Origin: Streptomyces sp. NBC_01351
Lineage (GTDB): Bacteria > Actinomycetota > Actinomycetes > Streptomycetales > Streptomycetaceae
NCBI RefSeq assembly: GCF_036237315.1
Contig: NZ_CP108356.1
Span: forward strand, 7,197,501 to 7,261,500
Length of the DNA: 64,000 nt
Reading direction: 5' to 3'
Shown: piece by piece, positions 53,833 to 61,798 of the stretch
How the letters are laid out: every line of letters starts with the position of its first letter
Numbering within the stretch: position 1 is the first letter of the stretch
Program-made: the position numbers and the translations under genes
Notes under the pieces: generated by a model
Seen by the model: only the letters and a program-made list of their open reading frames with translations
Databases searched by the model: none
Told to the model about the DNA's origin: nothing

Positions 53833-54954
53833 CTAGCCGAGTGCCCAGGCGACATCCCGGAGCAGGGCGTGCCGCCAGCCCGCCCGGTCGTGGCCGGAGG
53901 CCGACCGCGACACCCGTACGGTCGCACCGGCCTGGTCGGCCAGGGCCTCGACCAGCTCGCAGTGCGGCAGCATCCGCGTCTCGTGTTCCCCCAGGTCGAA
54001 GGCGATCCGTACGCCGGACAGGTCGGGGCGCTCGCGCAGGCGCGCCGCGATGGCGCCGCCGACCGGGCCGGCCAGGGGGTCTGGCAGGTCGGGGGCGCCG
54101 GGCGTCCACCAGAACGAACCCGACTGGCAGGCGACCCGGGACACCAGGTCCGGGTACTCCAGCGCCGCGTACACCGCGCTCAGCCCGCCGAGGCTCTGTC
54201 CGGCGACCACCAGGCGGTGCGGGTCGGCGGGCAGGCCGGTTTCCGCGACCAGCGGCAGCAGTTCGTCCCGGACGGCCTCCCACAGCTCGGGCCCGCAGCC
54301 GAACTCGGCCTCCCGGTCCCCGGCCGGCAGGAAGACGAGGGTGACGGGCGGCATCTCGCCACCGGCGACGGCCGAATCGAACGCGGTCACGGCCGGGTGC
54401 AGGTACAGCCAGTCGTCACCGTCGAGCAGCAGCACCACCGGCCCGCCACCGCCGGCCGGATGGACCCGAACGGTGCGCCGCCCGCGCAGCAGTCCGCTGC
54501 TCCAGCGGACCCTGGCAGGGGGGACGGGCAGGACGTCGGCGGCGCCGATGAGGGGCCAGTGCGGCTGGGCCGGGGCGTCCGGGGTGGCCGCGATGGACCG
54601 GTCGCCGCCCGCGCCCACCGGGTTGAACGGGTCGGCGTACGGGGTGTCGCCCGCGAGGAACCGGTAGGTCACGCGCAGCCGCGCGGGCATGCGCACCTCG
54701 GCGTACCAGCAGTCCGTGTCGCCCCACCGGCGCAGGGGCACGGGCTCCGACCAGCTCTCGAAGACGATGCTCGCCGGAGAGCCGCGCCACAGGAAGAGGG
54801 TCACCCAACCCCCGTCGTCGGCAGGCACGGACGCGGGCGTCCCCGCCGCGGCCCAGAACGCTTCGGTACCGGGCTCGCCGGGCAGTCCGAACGCGGCGAA
54901 GGCGTCCTCCGCGCCGCCCCCGCGACCGGGGACGGGATCGGTCAGGCGTCGCAT
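53833..54954 (-). CDS. cchJ: Siderophore esterase CchJ (Fes/IroE-like)
   Basis: 373 residues; AAGGAGG lies 5 bases before ATG 54954. The N-terminal enterochelin-esterase-type beta domain (about 1-150) precedes an alpha/beta-hydrolase with nucleophile GQSLGG and His in SASGHDRAGW. Because CchH lacks a TE domain, CchJ is the likely hydrolytic release or remodelling enzyme of coelichelin assembly. The shared iron box with cchK lies upstream. Confidence 0.92.
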   Translation of the reverse strand: MRRLTDPVPGRGGGAEDAFAAFGLPGEPGTEAFWAAAGTPASVPADDGGWVTLFLWRGSPASIVFESWSEPVPLRRWGDTDCWYAEVRMPARLRVTYRFLAGDTPYADPFNPVGAGGDRSIAATPDAPAQPHWPLIGAADVLPVPPARVRWSSGLLRGRRTVRVHPAGGGGPVVLLLDGDDWLYLHPAVTAFDSAVAGGEMPPVTLVFLPAGDREAEFGCGPELWEAVRDELLPLVAETGLPADPHRLVVAGQSLGGLSAVYAALEYPDLVSRVACQSGSFWWTPGAPDLPDPLAGPVGGAIAARLRERPDLSGVRIAFDLGEHETRMLPHCELVEALADQAGATVRVSRSASGHDRAGWRHALLRDVAWALG

Positions 54955-55000
54955 GAGGCCTCCTTGTGAGCGGCAAGGGCAAAAGCTAAGCTCGTCGCAA

Positions 55001-55019
55001 TTAGGCGAGCCTAACCTTA
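55001..55019. promoter_or_regulatory. Iron box between cchJ and cchK
   Basis: TTAGGCGAGCCTAACCTTA matches the 19-base consensus at about 15 positions. It sits 47 bases from cchJ (leftward) and 29 bases from cchK (rightward), so one operator can serve both divergent promoters. Confidence 0.87.
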
Positions 55020-55047
55020 TCGGTAACTTCCCGTGGAGGCGCCGACC

Positions 55048-55260
55048 ATGAGCACCAATCCGTTCGACGATCCGGAAGGCCGCTTCCTCGTCCTCGCGAA
55101 CGACGAGGGCCAGCACTCGCTCTGGCCGTCCTTCGCCGACGTACCCGGAGGGTGGACGATCGTCTTCGGCGAGAACACCCGAGCGGCGTGCCTGGACTTC
55201 GTCGAGGCCAACTGGACCGATCTGCGCCCCCGCTCCCTCGCGCAGTCGATGGACGCCTGA
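55048..55260 (+). CDS. cchK: MbtH-like protein CchK
   Basis: 70 residues from ATG 55048 (tggagg upstream). MbtH motifs: [23 protein letters not shown] and WTDLRPRSL. MbtH proteins bind adenylation domains and are often needed for their folding or activity, here CchH. Divergent from cchJ and closely followed by an amidohydrolase gene (38 bases). Confidence 0.95.
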   Translation: MSTNPFDDPEGRFLVLANDEGQHSLWPSFADVPGGWTIVFGENTRAACLDFVEANWTDLRPRSLAQSMDA

Positions 55261-55298
55261 CCCACACCGGCCGACAACCACGGGGAACACCACCGCCG

Positions 55299-56882
55299 AT
55301 GCTCTGCACCAGGCTGACGAACGCCCGCTTCCTCACCATGGACCCGGACCATCCGGTCGCCCACCAGCTGGGCATCTGGCGGGGCCGCATCGTCAGCCTG
55401 GACGAGGCGGTGGCCTCCTTGCCCGCACACGAGGTGATCGACCTTCAGGGAGCCACCGTGCTCCCGGGGTTCATCGACGCCCACGTGCACCTGCCCTGGA
55501 CCGGTTTCAAGCAGAACACCCCGAGCATCGCGGGCCTCACCCGGATCGACGACGTCCTCGCCGTCGTGGCGCATGCCGTCGCCCGGAAGGACTCGCCCGG
55601 ATCCTGGGTGAGCATCGCCGGTTACGACCAGCGCGCGCTGGGCCGCCACCTGACCGCCGCAGAACTCGACAAGGTCAGCCAGGGCCACAAGCTGTACGTG
55701 CTCCACGACTCCGGGCACGGCTGCGTGGTCAACACCGCCGTCCTGGACCTGCTCGCCGCGGACGTCCCGCACGAGAACGGCTTCCTCGCCGAGGGCGCGA
55801 TGGGCGCCGCCCGCGCGCTGCGGCTCCCGTACTCCCAGCAGGACCTGGCCGAGGCGATCGGGCGTGCCGCCCGGACCTGCCTGGCCGAGGGGATCACCGC
55901 CTGCGCCGAGGCGGGCATCGGCGGCGCCCTCTTCGGCCACAGCCCGGTCGAACTGGGCGCGTACCAACTGGCCCGGGAAAAGGGTCTGTTGCCGCTCCGG
56001 GTGCAGCTGATGGTCTCCGCCGACCGACTCAATCCGGTCGCCGCTCACGCAGCGGACGGCATCCCCAAGGCCCTCGACCTCGGGCTGCGCACCGGCTTCG
56101 GCGACGAGTGGCTCTCCGTGGGCGCTCTCAAGATCTATACCGACGGCGGCATGATGGCCCGTACCGCGGCCCTGAGCGCCCCGTACGAAGGGCTCCGGCA
56201 CGCGGGCCAATTGCAGGACGACCCCGAGGCGCTCGCGCAGTCGATCGTGGACGGGCACCTCGCCGGTTGGCAGCTCGCCGTGCACGCCATCGGCGATCGC
56301 GCGGCCGACGTCGCCCTGGACGCCCTGGAACGGGCCCAGCGCCTTCGCCCCCGCCCCGACGCCCGGCACCGCATCGAACACGCCGGCCTGATCCGCCCCG
56401 ACCAGCTCCCGCGCTTCGCGGGGCTCGGCGTCAGTGCGGTCGTCCAGCCCAACTTCCTGCGTTACTTCGGAGACGACTACGCGGCCATCATGGGTGAGGA
56501 GCGGGCCAAGTGGCTGTACCGGGGCCGGGGGTTCCTCGATCACGGCATCCCCCTGGTCGGCAGCTCCGACCGCCCGGTGACGGACGGCTCCCCGCTGCGC
56601 GCCATCCAGTTCATGGCCGAACGCACCTCCGCGTCCGGCCGCCTGATCGGCCCGGACGAGAGCATCACCGTCGACGAGGCCCTGCACGCCTACACCGTCG
56701 CCGGCGCCCGCGCCTGCCACTGGGAGGACACCGCGGGCAGCCTCACCCCGGGCAAACGCGCGGACCTGGTCGTACTCGGAGACGACCCGCACCGCGTCGA
56801 GATCTCGCGCATCGGCGACATCGAGGTGGTGGCGACGTACGTCGACGGCCGGGCCACCCGGCCGCCGCCCGCTCATCGGTGA
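55299..56882 (+). CDS. YtcJ-like metal-dependent amidohydrolase
   Basis: 527 residues from ATG 55299. Amidohydrolase superfamily: GFIDAHVHLPW (HxH metal pair), HAIGDRA (later His), IEHAGLI, and SSDRPVTDGSPL (Asp). The flanking beta-sandwich is formed by both termini (LPGFID, GKRADLVVLGDDP). It lies 38 bases after cchK on the same strand and may be read from the same iron-controlled promoter. It is not part of the known coelichelin set, and a role in processing the siderophore is only a possibility. Confidence 0.9.
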   Translation: MLCTRLTNARFLTMDPDHPVAHQLGIWRGRIVSLDEAVASLPAHEVIDLQGATVLPGFIDAHVHLPWTGFKQNTPSIAGLTRIDDVLAVVAHAVARKDSPGSWVSIAGYDQRALGRHLTAAELDKVSQGHKLYVLHDSGHGCVVNTAVLDLLAADVPHENGFLAEGAMGAARALRLPYSQQDLAEAIGRAARTCLAEGITACAEAGIGGALFGHSPVELGAYQLAREKGLLPLRVQLMVSADRLNPVAAHAADGIPKALDLGLRTGFGDEWLSVGALKIYTDGGMMARTAALSAPYEGLRHAGQLQDDPEALAQSIVDGHLAGWQLAVHAIGDRAADVALDALERAQRLRPRPDARHRIEHAGLIRPDQLPRFAGLGVSAVVQPNFLRYFGDDYAAIMGEERAKWLYRGRGFLDHGIPLVGSSDRPVTDGSPLRAIQFMAERTSASGRLIGPDESITVDEALHAYTVAGARACHWEDTAGSLTPGKRADLVVLGDDPHRVEISRIGDIEVVATYVDGRATRPPPAHR

Positions 56883-56947
56883 CGGGGGCGGCGTGCATCA
56901 CGCTGCTCGTCCGGTGCCGTGCCGCTGCCCGGTGCGCGGTGAGTGGT

Positions 56948-58891
56948 TCAGGACACCGCTTCCCGTAGGTCGCCGGCCGGCGCGGGGCTGCGCGGGTCGG
57001 CCGGGCGCGGGACGTAGACCGGCGAGTCCGACTGGTAGAAGAGGTCGATGTCGGCCTCCTCTCCGCCGACGATCAGGGTGTCCCAGGCTCCGCTCTCCTG
57101 AAGGACCCGCAGGGTGGCGGGCGCGACCGTGGCGAGGTGGGAGCGCAGTTCCGCGTCCGTGGGCATTCCGGGCAGCCGGGGCGCCAGCCGATCGCGGATC
57201 GCCGCCATCCGGTCGAGGAGCCCGTCGAGTTCGATGCCGACGCCGAGGTCGGCCCGGTCCGGCGCGGAACCGGTGCCACGTCGCGGTTCCGCACTGCGGG
57301 CGATGATGTCCTTGATCGCACGGGTGGTGCCCTGTTCGTCGGTGGTCACCATGGCGTTCCAGGCCCGGCTCTTGTGCCGGTACTGGAGCATGGACATGGC
57401 CGCCTCGTGCCGGATGAAGTCGGCGTCGCGCAGCGGCTTCCCCCGCCACGCGCGAACGAGGGTGCGGGCCAGGGAAGTGGCCGAGGCGAGACCGCTGTTG
57501 AGGCCCCGACCGGGCCAGAAGTGGATGGCGTTGGCGGCGTCACCCAGCAGGAAGCCGTACGTGCCCGGGCTCGTCGCGGTCGGGCGGTTCAGCTGGGCCG
57601 TGAACCTCGGGCGCTGCACCATGTCCAGCCGGAACGAGGTGATGGCCGACAGATCGTCCTCGGCCACGCCGAACAGGTTCAGGCCCTGCCGGATCTCCTT
57701 CCACAGCGGCGAGCTCCGCAGCAGGGCCGGCAGGAAGAGCGTCCCGTGCGTCGGGCAGCGGAACTCGTTGTCCTCCTCACGGCTCATCAGGCAGGGACGC
57801 GCGGCGATGCACTCCTCGAAGACCTGACGGACCGGGTCGATGCCGATCACGCTCTTGGCCTCCTCACGCGTGAGGCGCATGTTCAGGAAACCCTCGCCCC
57901 TCAGCGAGTTGAGCAGGAACCGGTTCTGCGACACGGTCAGCAGCACGCTCATCGGGTCGGACAGCTTCGATTTGACCCGGAGCCCGAGAACGACGTCCTG
58001 CAGGTGCTCCCCGTCGAGTGAGTAGATCGACGAGTCGGCCCCGCCGAAGCGGTCGCCGTAGTGCTCGCGGGTCCGGGAACGCCCGCCCTCGCAGATCGCC
58101 AGGACGTGTTCCTGCGCCAGGCGGCTCTGCTGCTCCTGCGGGTCGAAGCGGCTCGGAACGAGCCGGATCGCCGCCTTCGTGTTGGCCAGCTCCAGGAGCC
58201 GGTTCTCGATGTACGCGATCCGGATGTTGCGGGGAGGGCTCCCGTCGACGGAGTCCGGTCCGACGGGCCACATCTCCGAGTAGGCGCCTTCGTCGAACAG
58301 AGCCGACCGCACCTCCTCGGACAGCGCGAGGTACTGCCGGCTCTGCACGGTCACGACCTGCTGGCGGCGGACGTTGCCCTGCTCCTCGCCCTTCCAGACG
58401 ATCCCGGAGTCCTTCCTGATCCATCGTCCGTCGTGGACGGTGATGGCCACGCGCCCGTGGAGCGTCTCCTCCAGGGCCAGCGCGAAGGCGAGACCCACCG
58501 GGCCCCCGCCGGAGACCGTGACCCGCAGCACGCCGGGGTCCGTGCCGACGCCCGCGCGCGGGACGTCCAGCTGGGAGAGGTTGATGACCGTCTCCATGGC
58601 GTCCTGCGCCTCGTAGAGAAAGGTCTCGTCACCGATCCGGACGCAGTCGTTCGGACGCAGCACGTGCCGGGTGACGCGTTCGTCGTTGACGTACGTGCCG
58701 TTCCTGCTGTCCCGGTCGTAGAGGACGAATCCGGCGTCCTCCGTGACGATCTCGGCGTGCAGCCGGGAGGCGCTGGGGCTCACGATCACGATGCCGCTGT
58801 CGCTCTTGCGCCCGAAGGTGAGGGGGGCGCTGCCCAGAACCACGCTCTGCCCCGTGAAGGGACCCGTGCGCCCTACGATGACCGATGCCAC
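56948..58891 (-). CDS. FHA domain fused to an FAD-dependent monooxygenase-like protein
   Basis: 647 residues from GTG 58891, with GAGGAG 6 bases upstream. N-terminal forkhead-associated domain (about 1-100): FGRKSDSG, SASRLHAEIV and RDSRNGTYVN carry the phospho-Thr-binding Arg, Ser and Asn. A flavoprotein follows (about 118-500) with SGGGPVGLAFALALE (about 126), CEGGRSRTR, and GDAANAIHFWPGRGLNSG (about 449), the GD motif of aromatic hydroxylase-type FAD enzymes. A helical C-terminal tail closes it. FHA domains bind phosphothreonine peptides, so this suggests a redox enzyme recruited or gated by Ser/Thr phosphorylation. It is divergent from a PknB-type kinase. The substrate is unknown. Confidence 0.9.
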   Translation of the reverse strand: MASVIVGRTGPFTGQSVVLGSAPLTFGRKSDSGIVIVSPSASRLHAEIVTEDAGFVLYDRDSRNGTYVNDERVTRHVLRPNDCVRIGDETFLYEAQDAMETVINLSQLDVPRAGVGTDPGVLRVTVSGGGPVGLAFALALEETLHGRVAITVHDGRWIRKDSGIVWKGEEQGNVRRQQVVTVQSRQYLALSEEVRSALFDEGAYSEMWPVGPDSVDGSPPRNIRIAYIENRLLELANTKAAIRLVPSRFDPQEQQSRLAQEHVLAICEGGRSRTREHYGDRFGGADSSIYSLDGEHLQDVVLGLRVKSKLSDPMSVLLTVSQNRFLLNSLRGEGFLNMRLTREEAKSVIGIDPVRQVFEECIAARPCLMSREEDNEFRCPTHGTLFLPALLRSSPLWKEIRQGLNLFGVAEDDLSAITSFRLDMVQRPRFTAQLNRPTATSPGTYGFLLGDAANAIHFWPGRGLNSGLASATSLARTLVRAWRGKPLRDADFIRHEAAMSMLQYRHKSRAWNAMVTTDEQGTTRAIKDIIARSAEPRRGTGSAPDRADLGVGIELDGLLDRMAAIRDRLAPRLPGMPTDAELRSHLATVAPATLRVLQESGAWDTLIVGGEEADIDLFYQSDSPVYVPRPADPRSPAPAGDLREAVS

Positions 58892-58949
58892 TCCACACTC
58901 CTCGCGAACGATGCCGGCTCCACCCGGTACACACACGCCGTCGGGGAGG

Positions 58950-59003
58950 TTTTGGTTCACGCCCTCCCGAAATCGAGCTTCTCCGGAGTCGCGTTGAACC
59001 AAA
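58950..59003. promoter_or_regulatory. Mirrored TTTGGTTCA / TGAACCAAA elements in the FHA-flavoprotein/kinase divergent promoter
   Basis: TTTGGTTCA (58951-58959) and its exact inverse complement (58995-59003) are 44 bases apart centre to centre, in the middle of the 199-base divergent gap. Read outward in each direction, TGAACCAAA is followed about 15-16 bases later by GTGKTG-like sequence. They could therefore be matching -35 elements of divergent promoters or two half-sites of an operator. Confidence 0.5.
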
Positions 59004-59090
59004 CGGCCCGGTCCGCCCGTGGTGTTCGCGGCGGCTCTCGCAGATCGCGACGCCGGGCCGCTTGGGCAAGGAGTGGGGAGAACCACCGCG

Positions 59091-60671
59091 ATGTACAACG
59101 AGGATTCCGTGCCGGAGCAGCCGGACGGTGGACGACTGGTCGCAGGCCGCTACCGCCTGCTGTGCCGTCTCGGCGAAGGCGGAATGGGAACCGTGTGGCG
59201 CGCTCACGACGAGACGCTGCACCGGGAGGTCGCCGTCAAAGAGGTGCGCGCCCCGCTCGGCGTGCGCGCCGCCGACATCGCGCGCATGTACAGCCGGCTG
59301 GAACGTGAGGCGTGGGCAGCCGCACGGATAGCCGACCGCAACGTGGTGACGGTGTACGACGTGGCCATGGACGACGACCGCCCCTGGATCGTGATGGAAC
59401 TGATCCGCGGGCGGTCGCTGGCCGAACTGCTGAGCTCCGGGCCGATCACCCCGCAGCACGCCGCGCGCATCGGCGCCGAGGTGCTGGCCGCGCTCCGCGC
59501 CGCCCACGCCGTCGGCGTCGAACACCGGGACGTGAAGCCGGCCAATGTGCTGCTCGCCGACGACGGAAGGGTGGTGCTCGGCGATTTCGGCATCGCGATG
59601 GTCGAGGGCAGTACGGCCCTCACCATGACCGGTGAGGTCGTGGGCTCCCCTGAATACCTACCCCCGGAGCGGGCGCTCGGCCGCCCCTCCGGCCCGGAGT
59701 CCGACCTGTGGTCCCTCGGCGTGCTGCTGTACGCGTCCGTCGAGGGCATCTCCCCGTTCCGTCAGGACTCCGCGCTGAGCACCCTGCGCGCCGTCGTCGA
59801 CGCGGAACTTCCCGCGCCGCGCCGGGCCGGTCCTCTCGCGGCCGTCATCGAAGGACTGCTCCGCAAGGAGCCTGCCGAGCGGACCCCTGCCGAGCGGGTC
59901 GCGGTCGCGCTGCGGGACATCGGCCGGGGTGTGCCGTCGCCCGCGGACGACGCCACCGCGTCGCAGGCCGCCCACACCGCGGCGCTCGCTCCGGGCCTCG
60001 ACACGGGGTCGACGACGGCCGCCGCCCCCCTCGCCCCCCTGCCCGGCTCCGAACCGGAGACGACCGACGTCACCCCCCTCGAACCCGCCACGGCGGCGGC
60101 GACCGTGCCCCCACCCGTCGCGGACACCGGCCACTTCGCACCGCCCGCGCCGGCCCGCCGCCCGCGCAAGCGGCGCAAGGCCGTGGTGGGGGCCGGCGCG
60201 GCGGCTTGTGCCCTGCTCGTGGCGGGGCTGGGGTACGCGTTGACCGACCGGTCCGAGGGCAACGAAGCGGGCGCCGACCAGGCTCCCGCCGGGGCGAGCG
60301 CGTCCTTGCGGGAAGCCGGCACCACGCCGGCCGCCTCGGCCGTACGCGTCTCGGTGGTGGGCTCGAACACCACGTACGCGGGAGCCTGTCCGTCGCCGGG
60401 CCATCAGGCGCCCACGTTCACGGCGACGTTCACCGCGGCGGAGCCGACCCGGATCTCCTACCGCTGGGTTTCCAAGGACGGATCAGTGGTCGATCCGCAC
60501 TGGCGCGTCCTGTCGATCGGGGACGAGGGAACCCGTACGAGTCAGGACACGGTGCGCCTGACGACGTACGCGAAGGCCGGAACGCTGAACAGCGAGATCG
60601 GCGTGGAGCTGCGCCAGCCCTTCGCCGGGACGTCCAACGCGGTTCCCTTCTCGATGACCTGCGGCGGCTGA
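59091..60671 (+). CDS. Membrane-anchored serine/threonine protein kinase (PknB-like)
   Basis: 526 residues from ATG 59091 (gtggggaga upstream). Kinase domain about 19-280: GEGGMGTVW, Lys in VAVKEVR (about 50), HRDVKPAN (about 146), DFG (about 165), PPER and DLWSLGV. A Pro/Ala/Thr-rich juxtamembrane linker leads to one TM helix (about 364-384, preceded by PRKRRK). The roughly 140-residue external domain has a beta-sandwich look with Cys pair (YAGACPSP, SMTCGG) and no PASTA repeats. A surface-sensing kinase is likely, with the divergent FHA-flavoprotein as a plausible phospho-dependent partner. Confidence 0.94.
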   Translation: MYNEDSVPEQPDGGRLVAGRYRLLCRLGEGGMGTVWRAHDETLHREVAVKEVRAPLGVRAADIARMYSRLEREAWAAARIADRNVVTVYDVAMDDDRPWIVMELIRGRSLAELLSSGPITPQHAARIGAEVLAALRAAHAVGVEHRDVKPANVLLADDGRVVLGDFGIAMVEGSTALTMTGEVVGSPEYLPPERALGRPSGPESDLWSLGVLLYASVEGISPFRQDSALSTLRAVVDAELPAPRRAGPLAAVIEGLLRKEPAERTPAERVAVALRDIGRGVPSPADDATASQAAHTAALAPGLDTGSTTAAAPLAPLPGSEPETTDVTPLEPATAAATVPPPVADTGHFAPPAPARRPRKRRKAVVGAGAAACALLVAGLGYALTDRSEGNEAGADQAPAGASASLREAGTTPAASAVRVSVVGSNTTYAGACPSPGHQAPTFTATFTAAEPTRISYRWVSKDGSVVDPHWRVLSIGDEGTRTSQDTVRLTTYAKAGTLNSEIGVELRQPFAGTSNAVPFSMTCGG

Positions 60672-60738
60672 ACATCCGGCTCGGCCCGCGACCGGCCCGC
60701 GACCGGCCCGCGGTCCGCCCGCCGACCGTGAGCCGCGG

Positions 60739-61062
60739 TCAGTCGACCTGCAGCTCGCCCATCCGGCTCCAGCCGTCGGCGCCCTCGATGGTGGTGCTGA
60801 CGATGTGGGGCGTACGGGTGACCAGGGGGCGCATGGTCTCCAGCGCGGTCCGGAAGTGCTCGGAGGTCACGTGCGCCTCCGCGGCGCCGTCGTGGAACGC
60901 CTCGACCAGAACGTAGGTGTCGGGCTCCTCAAGGCTGCGGGACCACTCGAACCACAGGTTGCCGGGCTCGGCACGGGTGGCGCGGGTGAACTCCGCGACC
61001 GTCTCGGGCCACTGCTCGACGTGTTCGGGCTTGACGGGGAATTTCACCACGATGAAGATCAT
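60739..61062 (-). CDS. Antibiotic-biosynthesis-monooxygenase (ABM) fold protein
   Basis: 107 residues from ATG 61062. Dimeric alpha/beta ABM fold: MIFIVVKFPVKPEHVEQW, the FEWSRSLEEPDTYVLVEAFHDGAAEAHVTSEHF core (quoted in segments: WFEWSRS, VLVEAFHD, HVTSEHF). Similar to YgiN-type quinol monooxygenases, which act on quinols without cofactors. Convergent with the kinase gene and divergent from the GNAT gene. Confidence 0.88.
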   Translation of the reverse strand: MIFIVVKFPVKPEHVEQWPETVAEFTRATRAEPGNLWFEWSRSLEEPDTYVLVEAFHDGAAEAHVTSEHFRTALETMRPLVTRTPHIVSTTIEGADGWSRMGELQVD

Positions 61063-61161
61063 CCAGACATTGTAGGCACCGTCCCCGACGGGGGCGCCGT
61101 TCCCGGACGACGGCGCGGAATTCGCTGGTCGCCCGGCTCCGGAGGCCCGTAGCATCCGCCC

Positions 61162-61755
61162 GTGATCGAGAACGAGTTGGACCTGGCGGCCGTGGAGACG
61201 GACCGAGTGACGTGTTGGCGGGGGAGGGCGGTCGGCCTCGCACCGCTCGATGCCGAAGACGCCGAGTTGATGCACACCTGGCGGTCCGACCCGGTGGCCG
61301 CTCTTGAGATCGGCTTCTGGCCGCGCTCCCTCACCTCACTGCGCGAGCGCATGGAGCGGGACCGGGACGATCACGACCGTGACGACTTCATGGTGTTGCT
61401 CCCCGACGGCACCCCGATCGGCCACATCGCGCTCGTCGATCAGGACATGGTCGACGGTACGGCGGAAGTCCACCTGATGATGGCCCCGGAGCACCGGGGG
61501 CAGAGCCACGGCACCGACGCGCTGGAGGCACTGACCGACCTCGCCTTCGGCGAACTGCCCATGCAGCGCGTCCAGGCCGTCACCCACACCGGCAACGCGG
61601 CCGCGCTCGGTGTCCTGGCCAAGGCGGGATTCGTACGGGAGGGAGTGCGCCGCTCGGCTTGTCTGCACCGCGGGCGCCGCCTCGACGTCGCCGTCCTGTC
61701 CCTGCTCCGTACGGAGTGGGAGGCGCTGGAACGCCCGAGGTCCTGGGACCTCTGA
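61162..61755 (+). CDS. GNAT-family acetyltransferase (RimJ/RimL type)
   Basis: 197 residues from GTG 61162. Elements of the GNAT fold include IGHIALVDQD, HLMMAPEHRGQSHGTDALEAL (acetyl-CoA loop HRGQSHGT) and NAAALGVLAKAGFVREG, which fits the RimJ/L branch that acetylates protein N-termini or small amines. Stands alone; convergent with the ABC-F gene. Confidence 0.85.
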   Translation: MIENELDLAAVETDRVTCWRGRAVGLAPLDAEDAELMHTWRSDPVAALEIGFWPRSLTSLRERMERDRDDHDRDDFMVLLPDGTPIGHIALVDQDMVDGTAEVHLMMAPEHRGQSHGTDALEALTDLAFGELPMQRVQAVTHTGNAAALGVLAKAGFVREGVRRSACLHRGRRLDVAVLSLLRTEWEALERPRSWDL

Positions 61756-61798
61756 CCGGAGGGGTCCCGCCTCCAGCGGACGAGGCGGGCCAACAGAC

